A stretch of DNA of 64,000 nt from Paraburkholderia sp. ZP32-5 (GTDB taxonomy: Bacteria > Pseudomonadota > Gammaproteobacteria > Burkholderiales > Burkholderiaceae), in contig NZ_JAJEJP010000003.1 in NCBI RefSeq assembly GCF_021390495.1, positions 62,001 to 126,000 on the forward strand. The letters are read 5' to 3'. A program made the translations under genes and the position numbers. The notes beneath the pieces were generated by a model. It saw only the letters and a list, made by a program, of their open reading frames with translations. It had not been told where the DNA came from and made no database searches. Below are positions 16,880-25,661 of the stretch, piece by piece (positions within the stretch are counted from its first letter, which is position 1; every line of letters starts with the position of its first letter).

Positions 16880-17737
16880 GTGACCTATTCATCTATCAGT
16901 GACACCGTATGGTTCATCACCGGGTGTTCGACAGGGCTCGGCCGTGCGCTCGCGGAAGCCGCGCTAGCCGCCGGCGCTCGTGTAGCGGTCACTGCACGCG
17001 ATTCAAAGAGCGTGTCCGACCTGGTGGCTCAGTACCCGGGTCGCGCGCTCGCGCTGAATCTTGACGTTACGCGTTCCGCGGAAGTGCGCGACGCGGTGGA
17101 TGAATGCTCGAATACGTTCGGTCATGTTGACGTGCTGGTGAACAACGCAGGCTATGGATACCTTGCCGCTGTTGAAGAAGGCGTGAAGGACGAAGTCTGT
17201 ACGCTGTTCGATACGAATTTTTTTGGTCCGGTAAGCCTGATCCAGGCGGTATTACCGATCATGCGTGCCCGACGCTGCGGCCACATCATCAATATCACGT
17301 CGATTCGCGGCCTTGCTGGTGGCGGTGGCAGTGGCTATTACTCGGCCACGAAATTCGCGCTGGAGGGTTTGACCGAATCCTTGCGCGAAGAAGTAGCGGA
17401 GTTTGGCATCAAGGTCACAGCGGTGTCTCCCGGTGCGTTCCGTACGGACTGGGCGGGCCGCTCGTTGCGCCGCTCAACCCGTACCATCAAGCATTACACG
17501 CAGGGCGCGGAAAATCGATACGAGACTATTTCGAAGCGTGACGGTACGCAAGCTGGTGATCCGAGCGCCGCGGCTCAGGCAATCATCGCTCTGGTACGAT
17601 CGGATGATGTGCCCGGTCATTTGCTGCTCGGAACAGCAGCAATGACGACCATGCGTAAGAAAATGGCTAACTTCGCAGATGAAATCGACGCGTGGGAATC
17701 GACTTCACAAAGCACGGACTTTCCAATCAGTGAATAG
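16880..17737 (+). CDS. Short-chain dehydrogenase/reductase (classical SDR)
   Basis: This 285-residue classical SDR has the cofactor motif ITGCSTGLGRALAEA (TGxxxGxG), NNAG (VLVNNAGYGYLAA), catalytic serine in NITSIRG and Y-x3-K in GYYSATKFALEGL. It presumably oxidises or reduces an alcohol/ketone intermediate of the linked pathway. The GTG at 16880 is chosen because GGAG lies just upstream (short spacing of four to five bases). An upstream TTG at 16865 would include that site. The 5-prime region carries AACTAAGAA (16828-16836), the complement of the TTCTTAGTT half-site in the oxygenase palindrome, suggesting MarR control. Confidence 0.88.
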   Translation: MTYSSISDTVWFITGCSTGLGRALAEAALAAGARVAVTARDSKSVSDLVAQYPGRALALNLDVTRSAEVRDAVDECSNTFGHVDVLVNNAGYGYLAAVEEGVKDEVCTLFDTNFFGPVSLIQAVLPIMRARRCGHIINITSIRGLAGGGGSGYYSATKFALEGLTESLREEVAEFGIKVTAVSPGAFRTDWAGRSLRRSTRTIKHYTQGAENRYETISKRDGTQAGDPSAAAQAIIALVRSDDVPGHLLLGTAAMTTMRKKMANFADEIDAWESTSQSTDFPISE

Positions 17738-18432
17738 ATTCTGACGAAGCAAACGCCTCGTCTCGCCAGCAAGCGTCTGAACACGACCTGCTTGCCACCC
17801 ATCGTCCGCGTCATCGTCGACGCGGCTAATGTGGACCCTCGTAGCCGGCATACCAGAGCCCGTTAAACCTCGCGGTATTCCCTGCGCACGTCGCTCGTCG
17901 CCACACCCTCTCCGAACACCCGCGCATCGGACCCAGACCATGCCGGTGAGACTTTGCGTTGGGAATTGAGCGCCTCCAGTCGGCTCCATCGAGGTCATTG
18001 GCTATCTCCAGCATTCCAATCAGATGGGAAGCAATAACATGGCAGCCGCAAACGCAGTTCCTGCGCCAAAACCGTAGCTTCGCCCTGCTGCCCTACGCCA
18101 TCGGGCGATCCATCACCAACATAACCGGCCTTTCATGCAGATCCTGTTGAAGAAAAGGTGCCGTATTGGCATTTTTCTTTGCACACAAAGATTGTATGAA
18201 CATGATGTATATCTTCGTACAAACCCTACAGGACGCCCAATACATCGTAACTACCGGTTGACAAATCCGTGACCTCTACTCATATTCATGCGTAAATATT
18301 AGTTTACTAACTAAACGTTATCGTTCATCTATTTATGAATGACCTCCCCCTGAAGCGCACTCGGCGTGTGGAAAATTTCTGCGCGCATATCTGGATCCGC
18401 GCCCTGCAAGTTCACCTCACCGGAGATGTCGC
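17738..18432. other. Gene-free stretch before the second hyuAB operon
   Basis: No coding frame of credible composition is visible on either strand in these 695 bases. The second half becomes AT-rich and carries the TTAGTT palindrome at 18299-18314. The first half could be decayed coding DNA, but I recognise no family in it. Confidence 0.5.
18299..18314 (+). promoter_or_regulatory. Palindromic operator candidate TTAGTT-TACT-AACTAA
   Basis: Perfect 6-bp arms around four bases, 119 bp before the hyuA ATG. It shares TTAGTT with elements upstream of marR and the Rieske gene, so the same MarR protein may bind all three. Confidence 0.55.
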
Positions 18433-20511
18433 ATGACCTGGGCGCTCGGCATCGATAGCGGCGGTACGTTTACAGACGTGATGGCGATGGAAGTCGAATC
18501 CGGCCGCGTGCATACGCTCAAGGTTCCTTCGACGCCTGAAGATCCATCTCGGGCCCTTCTGGATGGTGTTGATGCATTTTTGAAGGCAGTACCGGATGCG
18601 CGCGCACGCGACATCTCTTTCTTCGCTCACGGCACGACCGTGGCAACCAACGCGGTAATCGAGCGCAAAGGTGTCTCGACGGGCCTGCTGATCACACGCG
18701 GCACAAGCGCTGTTTATATTGCGCGCAAGTCACACCAGCCTGCATCGAGGCAAATGCTCAACCCGCATTTTGAAAAGACGCCGCCTCTCGTCGCGCCGCG
18801 CTTCATGCGGGAGATTCCGGAGCGCCTGCTGTTCGACGGAACAGTTGAGCAACCGCTTGACGAAGCCGCCGTGCGTGATGCCGTCGCTGATCTGGTGCGG
18901 CTCTACGATGTAAAGGCAATTGCTGTCTGCTATCTGTTCTCGTTTATGAATGCCGCGCACGAGCGACGCACGCGCGATATCATCCGCGAGCACTTTCCGC
19001 AGATACGCGTTTCGCTTTCGTCTGACATTGTTCCGCTGATTCGTGAGTATCGCCGCCTTTCCACGACCGTCCTCGATGCGTATGTCGGACCGACGCTCCA
19101 GCGCTATCTGCATCGCCTGCAGACAGGTCTGATGGAGCGCGAAGTGACGACGAGGCAGGTGTTCATCATGCAGTCGAACGGCGGCCTGATGAGTATCGAC
19201 GTGGCGAGCAATAACCCGGTGCAAACGTTACTTTCCGGCCCCGCCGCGGGCGTCATTTCCGGCGCCTATCTGTCGAAACTCACAGGCTTGCCGAATGTCG
19301 TGACGTTCGATGTAGGCGGCACCAGTACCGATATCGCAACCATCGTCGACGGAAAAATCGCCGAGACTATCGAAGGACATGTTGCAGGCCACGACGCATC
19401 GGTGCCGATGAGCGAGATCAGCACGATCGGTGCCGGCGGCGGTACGATCGCGCGCGTCGGTGTCGACGGTCGTCTGAAAGTAGGCCCTGATAGCGCTGGG
19501 GCGCGCCCAGGTGCTGCGTGCTACGGGCGCGGCGGCGAAGAGCCGACCGTGACCGATGCCGATGTTGTGCTGGGTTATGTTGATCCGGATTACTTCCTCG
19601 GCGGTAAATATAAACTTCAAGCCGAGCTTGCGTATCGGGCGATCGAGAACAAGATTGCCGCTCCGCTTGGTCTGAGCGTAGAGGCAGCTGCCGCCGGCAT
19701 TATCACGGTTATCAATAGCCTGATGGAAGGCGAGTTGCGTCTATCGATGATTTCGCGCGGTTTCGATCCGCGATCTTTCGCACTGGTAGCACTCGGCGGA
19801 GCAGGTCCCGTGCGCGCGTGCATGGTTGCGAAAGACCTTGGGATTCAGCATGTGATCGTACCGCCTTATCCGGGCCTTGGCTCCGCGATGGGATTGCTGA
19901 TGACGGATGTCAAACATAACTATCTTCAGTCGCGGCTCGGCCTGCTGCTTGAATTTTCCAACGAAGAAATCGGCCGGATTTTCGGCGCGCTCATCGAACG
20001 GGCGCGCACGGAATCCGAGGCTGAAGGATCCGATTTCGCAACGGTTGAAATTCAGCCCTATCTCGATCTTCGCTACGTGGGTCAGGGATACGAACTGTCG
20101 ATACCGTGCCCGCTCGGCACACTGGATCGCGCCGCGCGCGACGTGCTCGGCGCCCAATTTCATAACCTGCACAACGAGGTCTACGGCCATAGCGCGCAGG
20201 ACAACGCGCTCGAAGTCGTGAACTTCCGGATCGTAACCACCGCCAAGCTGCGCAAGTTCTCCCTCGCATCGCATCCGGCCTCACCCGAGCGCCCGCTCTC
20301 CGATGCACTGAAGAATAAGCGCCGCGCGTACTTCTCCGATGCTGGCGGCTGGATCGACACGCCCATCTATCACCGCGCACGGCTTCGGGAAGGCCATCAG
20401 ATAGATGGCCCCGCGATTGTCGAACAGGAAGATTCGACTGTCGTGATCGCCAGCAAGCAGACGGCGCGGCCCGATGCGTACGGCAACCTTATTGTCTCGC
20501 TGCGCGCCTGA
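18433..20511 (+). CDS. Hydantoinase/oxoprolinase family protein, subunit A (HyuA-like, second copy)
   Basis: This 692-residue HyuA-family protein has DSGGTFTD at residues 8-15, HGTTVATNAVIERKG, LLSGPAAGVISG, FDVGGTSTDIATI and TIGAGGGTIARVG. These form the ATPase core that activates a ring carbonyl or ketone. It is a diverged paralogue of the product of 3291-5342; for example VDRHPVRSEAVDIDTI in the first copy corresponds to VAGHDASVPMSEISTI here. Different substrates or successive steps are therefore likely. GGAG seven bases upstream supports the start. It is followed 16 bp later by its B subunit. Confidence 0.9.
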   Translation: MTWALGIDSGGTFTDVMAMEVESGRVHTLKVPSTPEDPSRALLDGVDAFLKAVPDARARDISFFAHGTTVATNAVIERKGVSTGLLITRGTSAVYIARKSHQPASRQMLNPHFEKTPPLVAPRFMREIPERLLFDGTVEQPLDEAAVRDAVADLVRLYDVKAIAVCYLFSFMNAAHERRTRDIIREHFPQIRVSLSSDIVPLIREYRRLSTTVLDAYVGPTLQRYLHRLQTGLMEREVTTRQVFIMQSNGGLMSIDVASNNPVQTLLSGPAAGVISGAYLSKLTGLPNVVTFDVGGTSTDIATIVDGKIAETIEGHVAGHDASVPMSEISTIGAGGGTIARVGVDGRLKVGPDSAGARPGAACYGRGGEEPTVTDADVVLGYVDPDYFLGGKYKLQAELAYRAIENKIAAPLGLSVEAAAAGIITVINSLMEGELRLSMISRGFDPRSFALVALGGAGPVRACMVAKDLGIQHVIVPPYPGLGSAMGLLMTDVKHNYLQSRLGLLLEFSNEEIGRIFGALIERARTESEAEGSDFATVEIQPYLDLRYVGQGYELSIPCPLGTLDRAARDVLGAQFHNLHNEVYGHSAQDNALEVVNFRIVTTAKLRKFSLASHPASPERPLSDALKNKRRAYFSDAGGWIDTPIYHRARLREGHQIDGPAIVEQEDSTVVIASKQTARPDAYGNLIVSLRA

Positions 20512-20527
20512 CAGGGAGATCCACAAC

Positions 20528-22228
20528 ATGGCAATCGATCCGATTCTGCTCGAAGTAATTGCAAACCGTCTCGACGAGATTCAGCAGATCATGAAACACC
20601 GGCTGTTCCATACCGGCTATTCAACGATTCTGCGTGAATCGTTCGACGGCAGCGCCGGTCTCGTTACCGCTGATGGCCGGCTAATCGGTGCGTCCGGAGT
20701 GACGACGCATACCGGTCCCTATACAAAGATGGTGCAGGCAATCATCGCGAAATTCGGTGAGAACATCTACCCCGGCGATGCCTTTATTTCGAATGATCCG
20801 TACCGCAGCGGATCCGCACACGCGCCTGATGTCGGCGTCGTTGCGCCAGTCTTTATCGACGATGAACTGGTCGCCTTCTGCACGAGTCTTGGGCACAAGC
20901 CGGACATCGGCGGCATCGCGCCATCGTCGTCCAGTTCGGCTTCGCGTTCGATCTATCACGAAGGCTTGCTTCTGCCGCCAGTCAAGCTCGTGGAACGAGG
21001 TGTCTGGAATCAGGGCGTACTCAGCATCATCGAAAATAATTCTCGAACGCCTGAACTGTTGATAGGCGATATCGGCGGCCAGGTGGGCTGCACGCGTATT
21101 GGTTGCGAACTGGTCGAACAGTTGTGCATGCAATATGGCGTTGCAAACGTTCGGCAAGCCATCGACATGCTGCTGCTCGCGTCGGAGAAGCGCTTACGGC
21201 ATGCACTCGCGGCGCTTCCGGACGGAACTGCCGAGGCGGAAAACTGGCTGGATAGCGATGGGGCGATTGATCAACCCGTTCGTATTCACGTGAAGGTCAC
21301 CAAGCACGGCGACTCGCTCACGCTGGATTTTAGCGACAGCGACAAGCAAACGGTCGGCCCGGCCAATGCGGTCGTGCAGGCAGTGCGCGCGGCCGCGGGC
21401 GGCGCGGTTATTGCGTTTGTCGATCACGCGGTTACCTACAACGATGGCGTTTATAAGGTAGTCGAAATGATCTGTCCGCCGGGCACGGTCGTTAATCCTG
21501 TGTCACCCGCACCGGTCAATTCGTATATGCCGGGTTCGCACCTGGTCTTCAATGCTGTGATGTCCGCGCTGGGGAAACTCTATCCGCAGATGGCCGTCGC
21601 GGAATCCGGTCTCGGCCTCGGCGCGATTGCACTCTCCTACGAGAACGCACAGACCGGCAAGACGGCGGTTCAGTACGAGATTCTGCAGACCGGTCTCGGC
21701 GGAACGACCCAGGTCGATGGCGCGTCGATTATCCATCCGATCATGATTCATGAAACGGTGCAGCCGATCGAGATCATCGAAAGCGAATTTCCCGTGATCA
21801 TCCGTGCTTTCGATATCCGGACGGATTCGGCGGGCGCAGGTGCACAACGTGGCGGCATTGGATATGTAAAGGAATACGAGGTCCGCCAGTCGGCTCATTT
21901 CATGTCGCGGCTCTCGCAACGGAAATTCGGTGCGAACGGTGCCGCGGGTGGCAGCGAGCCACTTCGCTCCCGAGCGATCTATAACCCGGGCCGCGCTGAT
22001 GAACGCGCCTTGCGCGCACTCGATCTGGTCGAAATGCAACCCGGTGACGTGTTGCGCGTTGAACAGAGTGGCGGCGCGGGTCTGGGAGATCCGACACTGC
22101 GGGATCGGCGGAAAGTGCTCGACGATGTCGCCGATGGTTACGTGTCAGTAGAAGCGGCGGAACGTGATTACGGCTGTATTGTGCGACGCGACAGTGATGG
22201 GCGCTGGCGCATCGAAGCGGGTGCATAA
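20528..22228 (+). CDS. Hydantoinase/oxoprolinase family protein, subunit B (HyuB-like, second copy)
   Basis: This 566-residue B subunit has FISNDPYRSGSAHAPDVGVV, SLGHKPDIGGIAPSS and a glycine-rich C-terminal QSGGAGLGDPTLRDRRKV, followed by VLDDVADGYVSVEAAERDYG, the standard HyuB ending. It would pair with the preceding HyuA to form an alpha/beta complex. GGGAG nine bases before the ATG at 20528 fixes the start; a longer frame overlaps hyuA and has no ribosome site. The next gene is an MFS importer, so uptake and processing appear linked. Confidence 0.9.
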   Translation: MAIDPILLEVIANRLDEIQQIMKHRLFHTGYSTILRESFDGSAGLVTADGRLIGASGVTTHTGPYTKMVQAIIAKFGENIYPGDAFISNDPYRSGSAHAPDVGVVAPVFIDDELVAFCTSLGHKPDIGGIAPSSSSSASRSIYHEGLLLPPVKLVERGVWNQGVLSIIENNSRTPELLIGDIGGQVGCTRIGCELVEQLCMQYGVANVRQAIDMLLLASEKRLRHALAALPDGTAEAENWLDSDGAIDQPVRIHVKVTKHGDSLTLDFSDSDKQTVGPANAVVQAVRAAAGGAVIAFVDHAVTYNDGVYKVVEMICPPGTVVNPVSPAPVNSYMPGSHLVFNAVMSALGKLYPQMAVAESGLGLGAIALSYENAQTGKTAVQYEILQTGLGGTTQVDGASIIHPIMIHETVQPIEIIESEFPVIIRAFDIRTDSAGAGAQRGGIGYVKEYEVRQSAHFMSRLSQRKFGANGAAGGSEPLRSRAIYNPGRADERALRALDLVEMQPGDVLRVEQSGGAGLGDPTLRDRRKVLDDVADGYVSVEAAERDYGCIVRRDSDGRWRIEAGA

Positions 22229-22295
22229 AGCCCACATAAGCCGGATCAATCCGATCTGACTTCGTCAAGAATAAATGTATAACGGAGACAACCTG

Positions 22296-23627
22296 ATGGA
22301 CGTAACCTCGCTAGACGCCGGATCAGCACTATTAACTCCGGTGCGCACGTCGCGCGTGCGCAGAATGCAGATCATCGCGCTGGTTGTGATGCTGATGGGT
22401 GGCTCGATCGCCTTCATCGACCGTACCGCGCTTTCGGTCGCGACTCCCTTCATTCGCAAGGACTTCGGCCTGTCGATGACGGAGATGGGCGTCCTGATGT
22501 CCGCACTCAGTTGGTCTTACGGCCTCGTGCAAATTCCGTTCGGCATTGTGATCGACCGTTTGCGTCCGCGTATCATGCTCAGCGCGTCGCTCGTATTCTG
22601 GTCCATCGTGCAGATGTGCTTCGGCTTTGCAGGGACCTTCTGGCAGTTTATGGTGGCGCGCATCTTCCTGGGTGTTGGCGAGGGCCCGCAGTTCCCTGCC
22701 AGTGTCGTGACGGTGCGCGATTGGTTCAACGTACGCGAACGAGGTTTTGCTACCGGCGTGTTCAACGGTTCGAGTACATTTGGTCCGGCCATCGCAATGC
22801 CAATCCTTTCGTACCTGATGCTGATTCTTAGCTGGCGCTCGATGTTCGTGACTCTCGGCTTCTTCGGTGTCGTGGTCGGCATCCTGTTTTATGTGTTTTA
22901 TCGCAACCCTCAGCAGATGAATCTCACGGTCGACGAGAAGGCCTACCTCGCAATCGGAGAAGAACCGCAGAGGATGGGTAACCGCTTCTCGCGCAAAGAA
23001 TGGTCGCAGCTCTTCAGATTCAGTTCTACGTGGGGAACCTGTGTCGGCTGGTTCGGCGTACTTTACGGCGTGTGGCTTTACCTGGGATGGCTTCCGGTGT
23101 ACCTCGAGCACGAACGTCATATGAGCATCATGAATTCGGGCTGGGTTGCCTCGATTCCGATGCTGTCTGCCACTATCGGTTCATTGTGTGCCGGCCGCGT
23201 AATGGACATGCTTGTGCGTCACGGGGTGTCGCCGCTGAATAGCCGCCGTTACCCACTTGCGGCTTGTCTGCTTGGCTCGGCGCTGCTGACTATCGTCGTC
23301 GCCGAAACGCCGAGCGACTTCATCGCCGTGGCCTGCGTGTCGCTGTCGATGTTTCTTTTGCTCGCAGGCTCGGCATGTGTCTACAGCACGCCCTCTGTCG
23401 CGGTTCCGCAGCGCTACACCGCAGCACTTACTGGCATTCAGAATCTCGCACAACTCGTAGGTTCGTCGCTGCCGCAGTTCCTGACCGGGTACATCGTCAC
23501 TGAAACCGGCTCATTTCGCGTTGCGCTGTTCGTGACCGCCGGTATAACTGCTGTTTCCGCTGTGATTTATTTCTCACTCGTTCGCAGACCGATCAGTGAA
23601 AAAGCACTCCAAGCTCGCGTTGCCTGA
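22296..23627 (+). CDS. MFS transporter, anion:cation symporter (ACS) type
   Basis: This 443-residue, 12-helix permease has helix 1 IDRTALSVATPFIRKDFGLS, the loop-2 motif FGIVIDRLRPR, GVGEGPQFPASVVTVRDWF in helix 4-5, and FNGSSTFGPAIAMPI. These are hallmarks of the ACS family, which takes up organic anions such as tartrate, glucarate and phthalate with protons. Phthalate permeases OphD/Pht1 belong here. GGAG eight bases upstream supports 22296. As last gene of the marR-linked plus-strand unit it probably imports the substrate or a natural analogue. Confidence 0.88.
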   Translation: MDVTSLDAGSALLTPVRTSRVRRMQIIALVVMLMGGSIAFIDRTALSVATPFIRKDFGLSMTEMGVLMSALSWSYGLVQIPFGIVIDRLRPRIMLSASLVFWSIVQMCFGFAGTFWQFMVARIFLGVGEGPQFPASVVTVRDWFNVRERGFATGVFNGSSTFGPAIAMPILSYLMLILSWRSMFVTLGFFGVVVGILFYVFYRNPQQMNLTVDEKAYLAIGEEPQRMGNRFSRKEWSQLFRFSSTWGTCVGWFGVLYGVWLYLGWLPVYLEHERHMSIMNSGWVASIPMLSATIGSLCAGRVMDMLVRHGVSPLNSRRYPLAACLLGSALLTIVVAETPSDFIAVACVSLSMFLLLAGSACVYSTPSVAVPQRYTAALTGIQNLAQLVGSSLPQFLTGYIVTETGSFRVALFVTAGITAVSAVIYFSLVRRPISEKALQARVA

Positions 23628-23663
23628 CACCATCAAACCAGTATCGGATTGCCCAGTACTGGT

Positions 23664-23880
23664 TCACTTCTCAACTGCTTCCTTTCTGCTTCCCAGAGCA
23701 TACGCACATCTCCGGATCACGTCGGAATCATCGCTCGACACAGGGTCGTCACAGCACGGTGTGCAGACCTGACTTGCGTCGAGCAGCAACGCCGCCATCT
23801 CGGGCGTCATCGCATTGAGCTTTTCCGGCCGGTTCAATTCGATCCGGCCCACATGGTCTCGACCGTCAAAATTAACGAGG
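23664..23880 (-). pseudogene. Enoyl-CoA hydratase/crotonase N-terminal relic
   Basis: The minus strand reads NFDGRDHVGRIELNRPEKLN followed by AMTPEMAALLLDA, the usual N-terminus of crotonase-family proteins. The oxyanion-hole segments that should follow are missing and the frame degenerates to a stop. About 40 recognisable residues remain, so the gene is dead. It marks the boundary between the two catabolic clusters. Confidence 0.65.
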
Positions 23881-23887
23881 CAAGTAG

Positions 23888-24049
23888 GAGCTGGACCAGT
23901 TGAAAGTCGTACAGGCCGTATGCGAGCGGCGTTTGGAGCCCGCTCAGGCGGCGGATCGGCTCGCGTTGAGCGTCCGTCAGGTTGAACGTCCGGTGCTGCT
24001 CTACGATGCCGCTGGTCAGAGTCGGTCGTATCGCGCCACGCCCTCGTGA
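23888..24049 (+). pseudogene. ISNCY-like transposase N-terminal relic
   Basis: The plus strand reads ELDQLKVVQAVCERRLEP followed by AQAADRLALSVRQVERPVLL and YDAAG, then stops after about 53 residues. This is the helix-turn-helix start of ISNCY-type transposases (normally ...GLSVRQVERLVLRYREAGA...). The rest of the transposase and any inverted repeats were not found. It indicates past insertion-sequence activity at this junction. Confidence 0.6.
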
Positions 24050-24283
24050 ACAGCTCTTTCGAAAAACGATTGGCGGAGCCGTCAATGAGTCCGGCCTCTT
24101 CCTCATGGGACACCCGCTTACCGCGCCATCTTCACCCGGTCTGCAAGAAAAGAAAGGGCGTGCGCGGCCGTAACTAACTGCGTCCTTGGTGTATAGAGAC
24201 GGCGAGCATGGGATACCGCCCCTTAGCGTATCGCCCGAATCGGGTGCCTGCTTACGCCTGTTTTCGCCCACTATTCTGCCGGC
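24050..24283. other. Remainder of the scar between the two catabolic clusters
   Basis: I see no intact gene, promoter or terminator here. Together with the two relics just before it, the region 23628-24283 appears to be decayed sequence left by insertion and deletion events. Confidence 0.4.
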
Positions 24284-25621
24284 TCATTCTGCGTTCATGA
24301 CAGCCTTCCCCGTACCTGTTCCTTCGATATCGATGATCGGCGCAAGCCGCGCGGCGACGCGCAACAGCTTCGCATCCTCATGTTCGGCAGCGATCAGCTG
24401 AATGCCGACCGGCAAACCGTTTGGCCCCGTCGTGCACGGCACGGCCAGGCAAGGCACGTGCAGCAGCGACCACATCGCGTTGAACACCGCTTCGCCGGTG
24501 CTTGCGTGGCCGTGCGGCGCCTCCCCTCGCGCGGCCGGCGTGACCAGCACATCGTAATCGCCGAACACGCGGTCCAGCTCCGCGCGGCAGCGTTCGGCGA
24601 CGCGATACGCATCGCGCAGAACCTCGGGTTTATCGAGCCGGTCCGGCGACAATCGTTCCAGCATCGCGGGATGCATGCTGTCGCGGCGGCTTTCGAGCAG
24701 GTCGAGAAACGCGGCGGCGCCCTCGGTTTCGATCACGGTCAGATGCGCGGCCGACATGTCGTTGAACGCCGCGGGCAGCGTCACATCGGCGATCGTCACA
24801 CCGGCATCACGCAGGCGTTGAGCGGCCGCTTCGAGCGCACGCTCGCCGGCGGGTTCGATCGACGGCCATTGCGGCGAGCGGCAGATGCCGACGCGCAGTC
24901 CGCGCAACGGCGCGTCATCCTCGGGAGCGGCATCGGGCGGCAGCAGACGGAAGACTTGCGCGACGAGTGCGAGATCGGCGACACCCCGGCCATACCAGCC
25001 GATCGTATCCAGACTGACCGCAAGCAGCTTCACGCCCTCGGCGCTGACGCGGCCCCACGTCGGCTTCAACGCATACACGCCGTTGAACGACGCCGGCCGG
25101 ATCAGCGAGCCGCCCGTCTGCGTGCCGAACGCAAACGGTACTTGCAGATCGGCCACCGCAGCGGCGGAACCCGCCGACGATCCGCCTGGCGTATGCGCCG
25201 CATTGAGCGGATGCGTGGTGGCCGCGACGCGCCCGAACGCGGCGAATTCGACCGTATCGGTCTTGCCAAGCAGCACCGCGCCGGCATGGCGGGCGCGCGC
25301 GACGCAGGCAGCGTCATGCACGGGCTGGTTGCGCTGGAAAGCCGGCGAATTGTGCGTGGTCGGCAGATCGGCAGTATCGATCATGTCCTTCACGCCGAAC
25401 GGCAGGCCCGACAACAGCCCCCGCGCGCCGTCGCGGCGACGCTTGTCCTGCTCGCGAGCGGCCTGCACCGCCCGCTCGCGATCGATCGCGAGCCACGCCT
25501 TGACCACCGGATCACGTGCGTCGACCCGGTCGAGGCACGATCGCATCAACGCTTCACCGGTCAAGCATCCTTCACGAATCTGTCGCGCAGCTTCAGCCGC
25601 GGAAAGCTGGTGCGGTTCCAT
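24284..25621 (-). CDS. Amidase-signature family hydrolase (GatA/AtzE-like fold)
   Basis: This 445-residue amidase-signature enzyme has the catalytic lysine in LPFGVKDMIDTADLPT, the glycine/serine-rich GGSSAGSAAAVAD with the cis-serine, and the nucleophile serine in FGTQTGGSLIRPASFNGVY. Members hydrolyse amides to an acid and ammonia, or act on ureas such as allophanate. It is the last gene of the minus-strand unit starting at the CoA-transferase, 40 bp after the amidohydrolase. AAGGAG five bases upstream supports the start. The specific amide is unknown; it likely feeds an acid to the CoA-transferase. Confidence 0.87.
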   Translation of the reverse strand: MEPHQLSAAEAARQIREGCLTGEALMRSCLDRVDARDPVVKAWLAIDRERAVQAAREQDKRRRDGARGLLSGLPFGVKDMIDTADLPTTHNSPAFQRNQPVHDAACVARARHAGAVLLGKTDTVEFAAFGRVAATTHPLNAAHTPGGSSAGSAAAVADLQVPFAFGTQTGGSLIRPASFNGVYALKPTWGRVSAEGVKLLAVSLDTIGWYGRGVADLALVAQVFRLLPPDAAPEDDAPLRGLRVGICRSPQWPSIEPAGERALEAAAQRLRDAGVTIADVTLPAAFNDMSAAHLTVIETEGAAAFLDLLESRRDSMHPAMLERLSPDRLDKPEVLRDAYRVAERCRAELDRVFGDYDVLVTPAARGEAPHGHASTGEAVFNAMWSLLHVPCLAVPCTTGPNGLPVGIQLIAAEHEDAKLLRVAARLAPIIDIEGTGTGKAVMNAE

Positions 25622-25661
25622 CGATACTCCTTGTCCCTGTTCAACCGGTTGGGCTCACGCG

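Noticed and set aside
18433..22228. Acetone or acetophenone carboxylase
   Set aside because: The A and B subunits fit, but no gamma subunit or other acetophenone-pathway genes are linked, so only the broad hydantoinase/oxoprolinase family is claimed.
23637..23663. Hairpin ACCAGTA/TACTGGT after the MFS gene as a terminator
   Set aside because: Only seven base pairs, a 13-base loop and no T-run follow; too weak to call.
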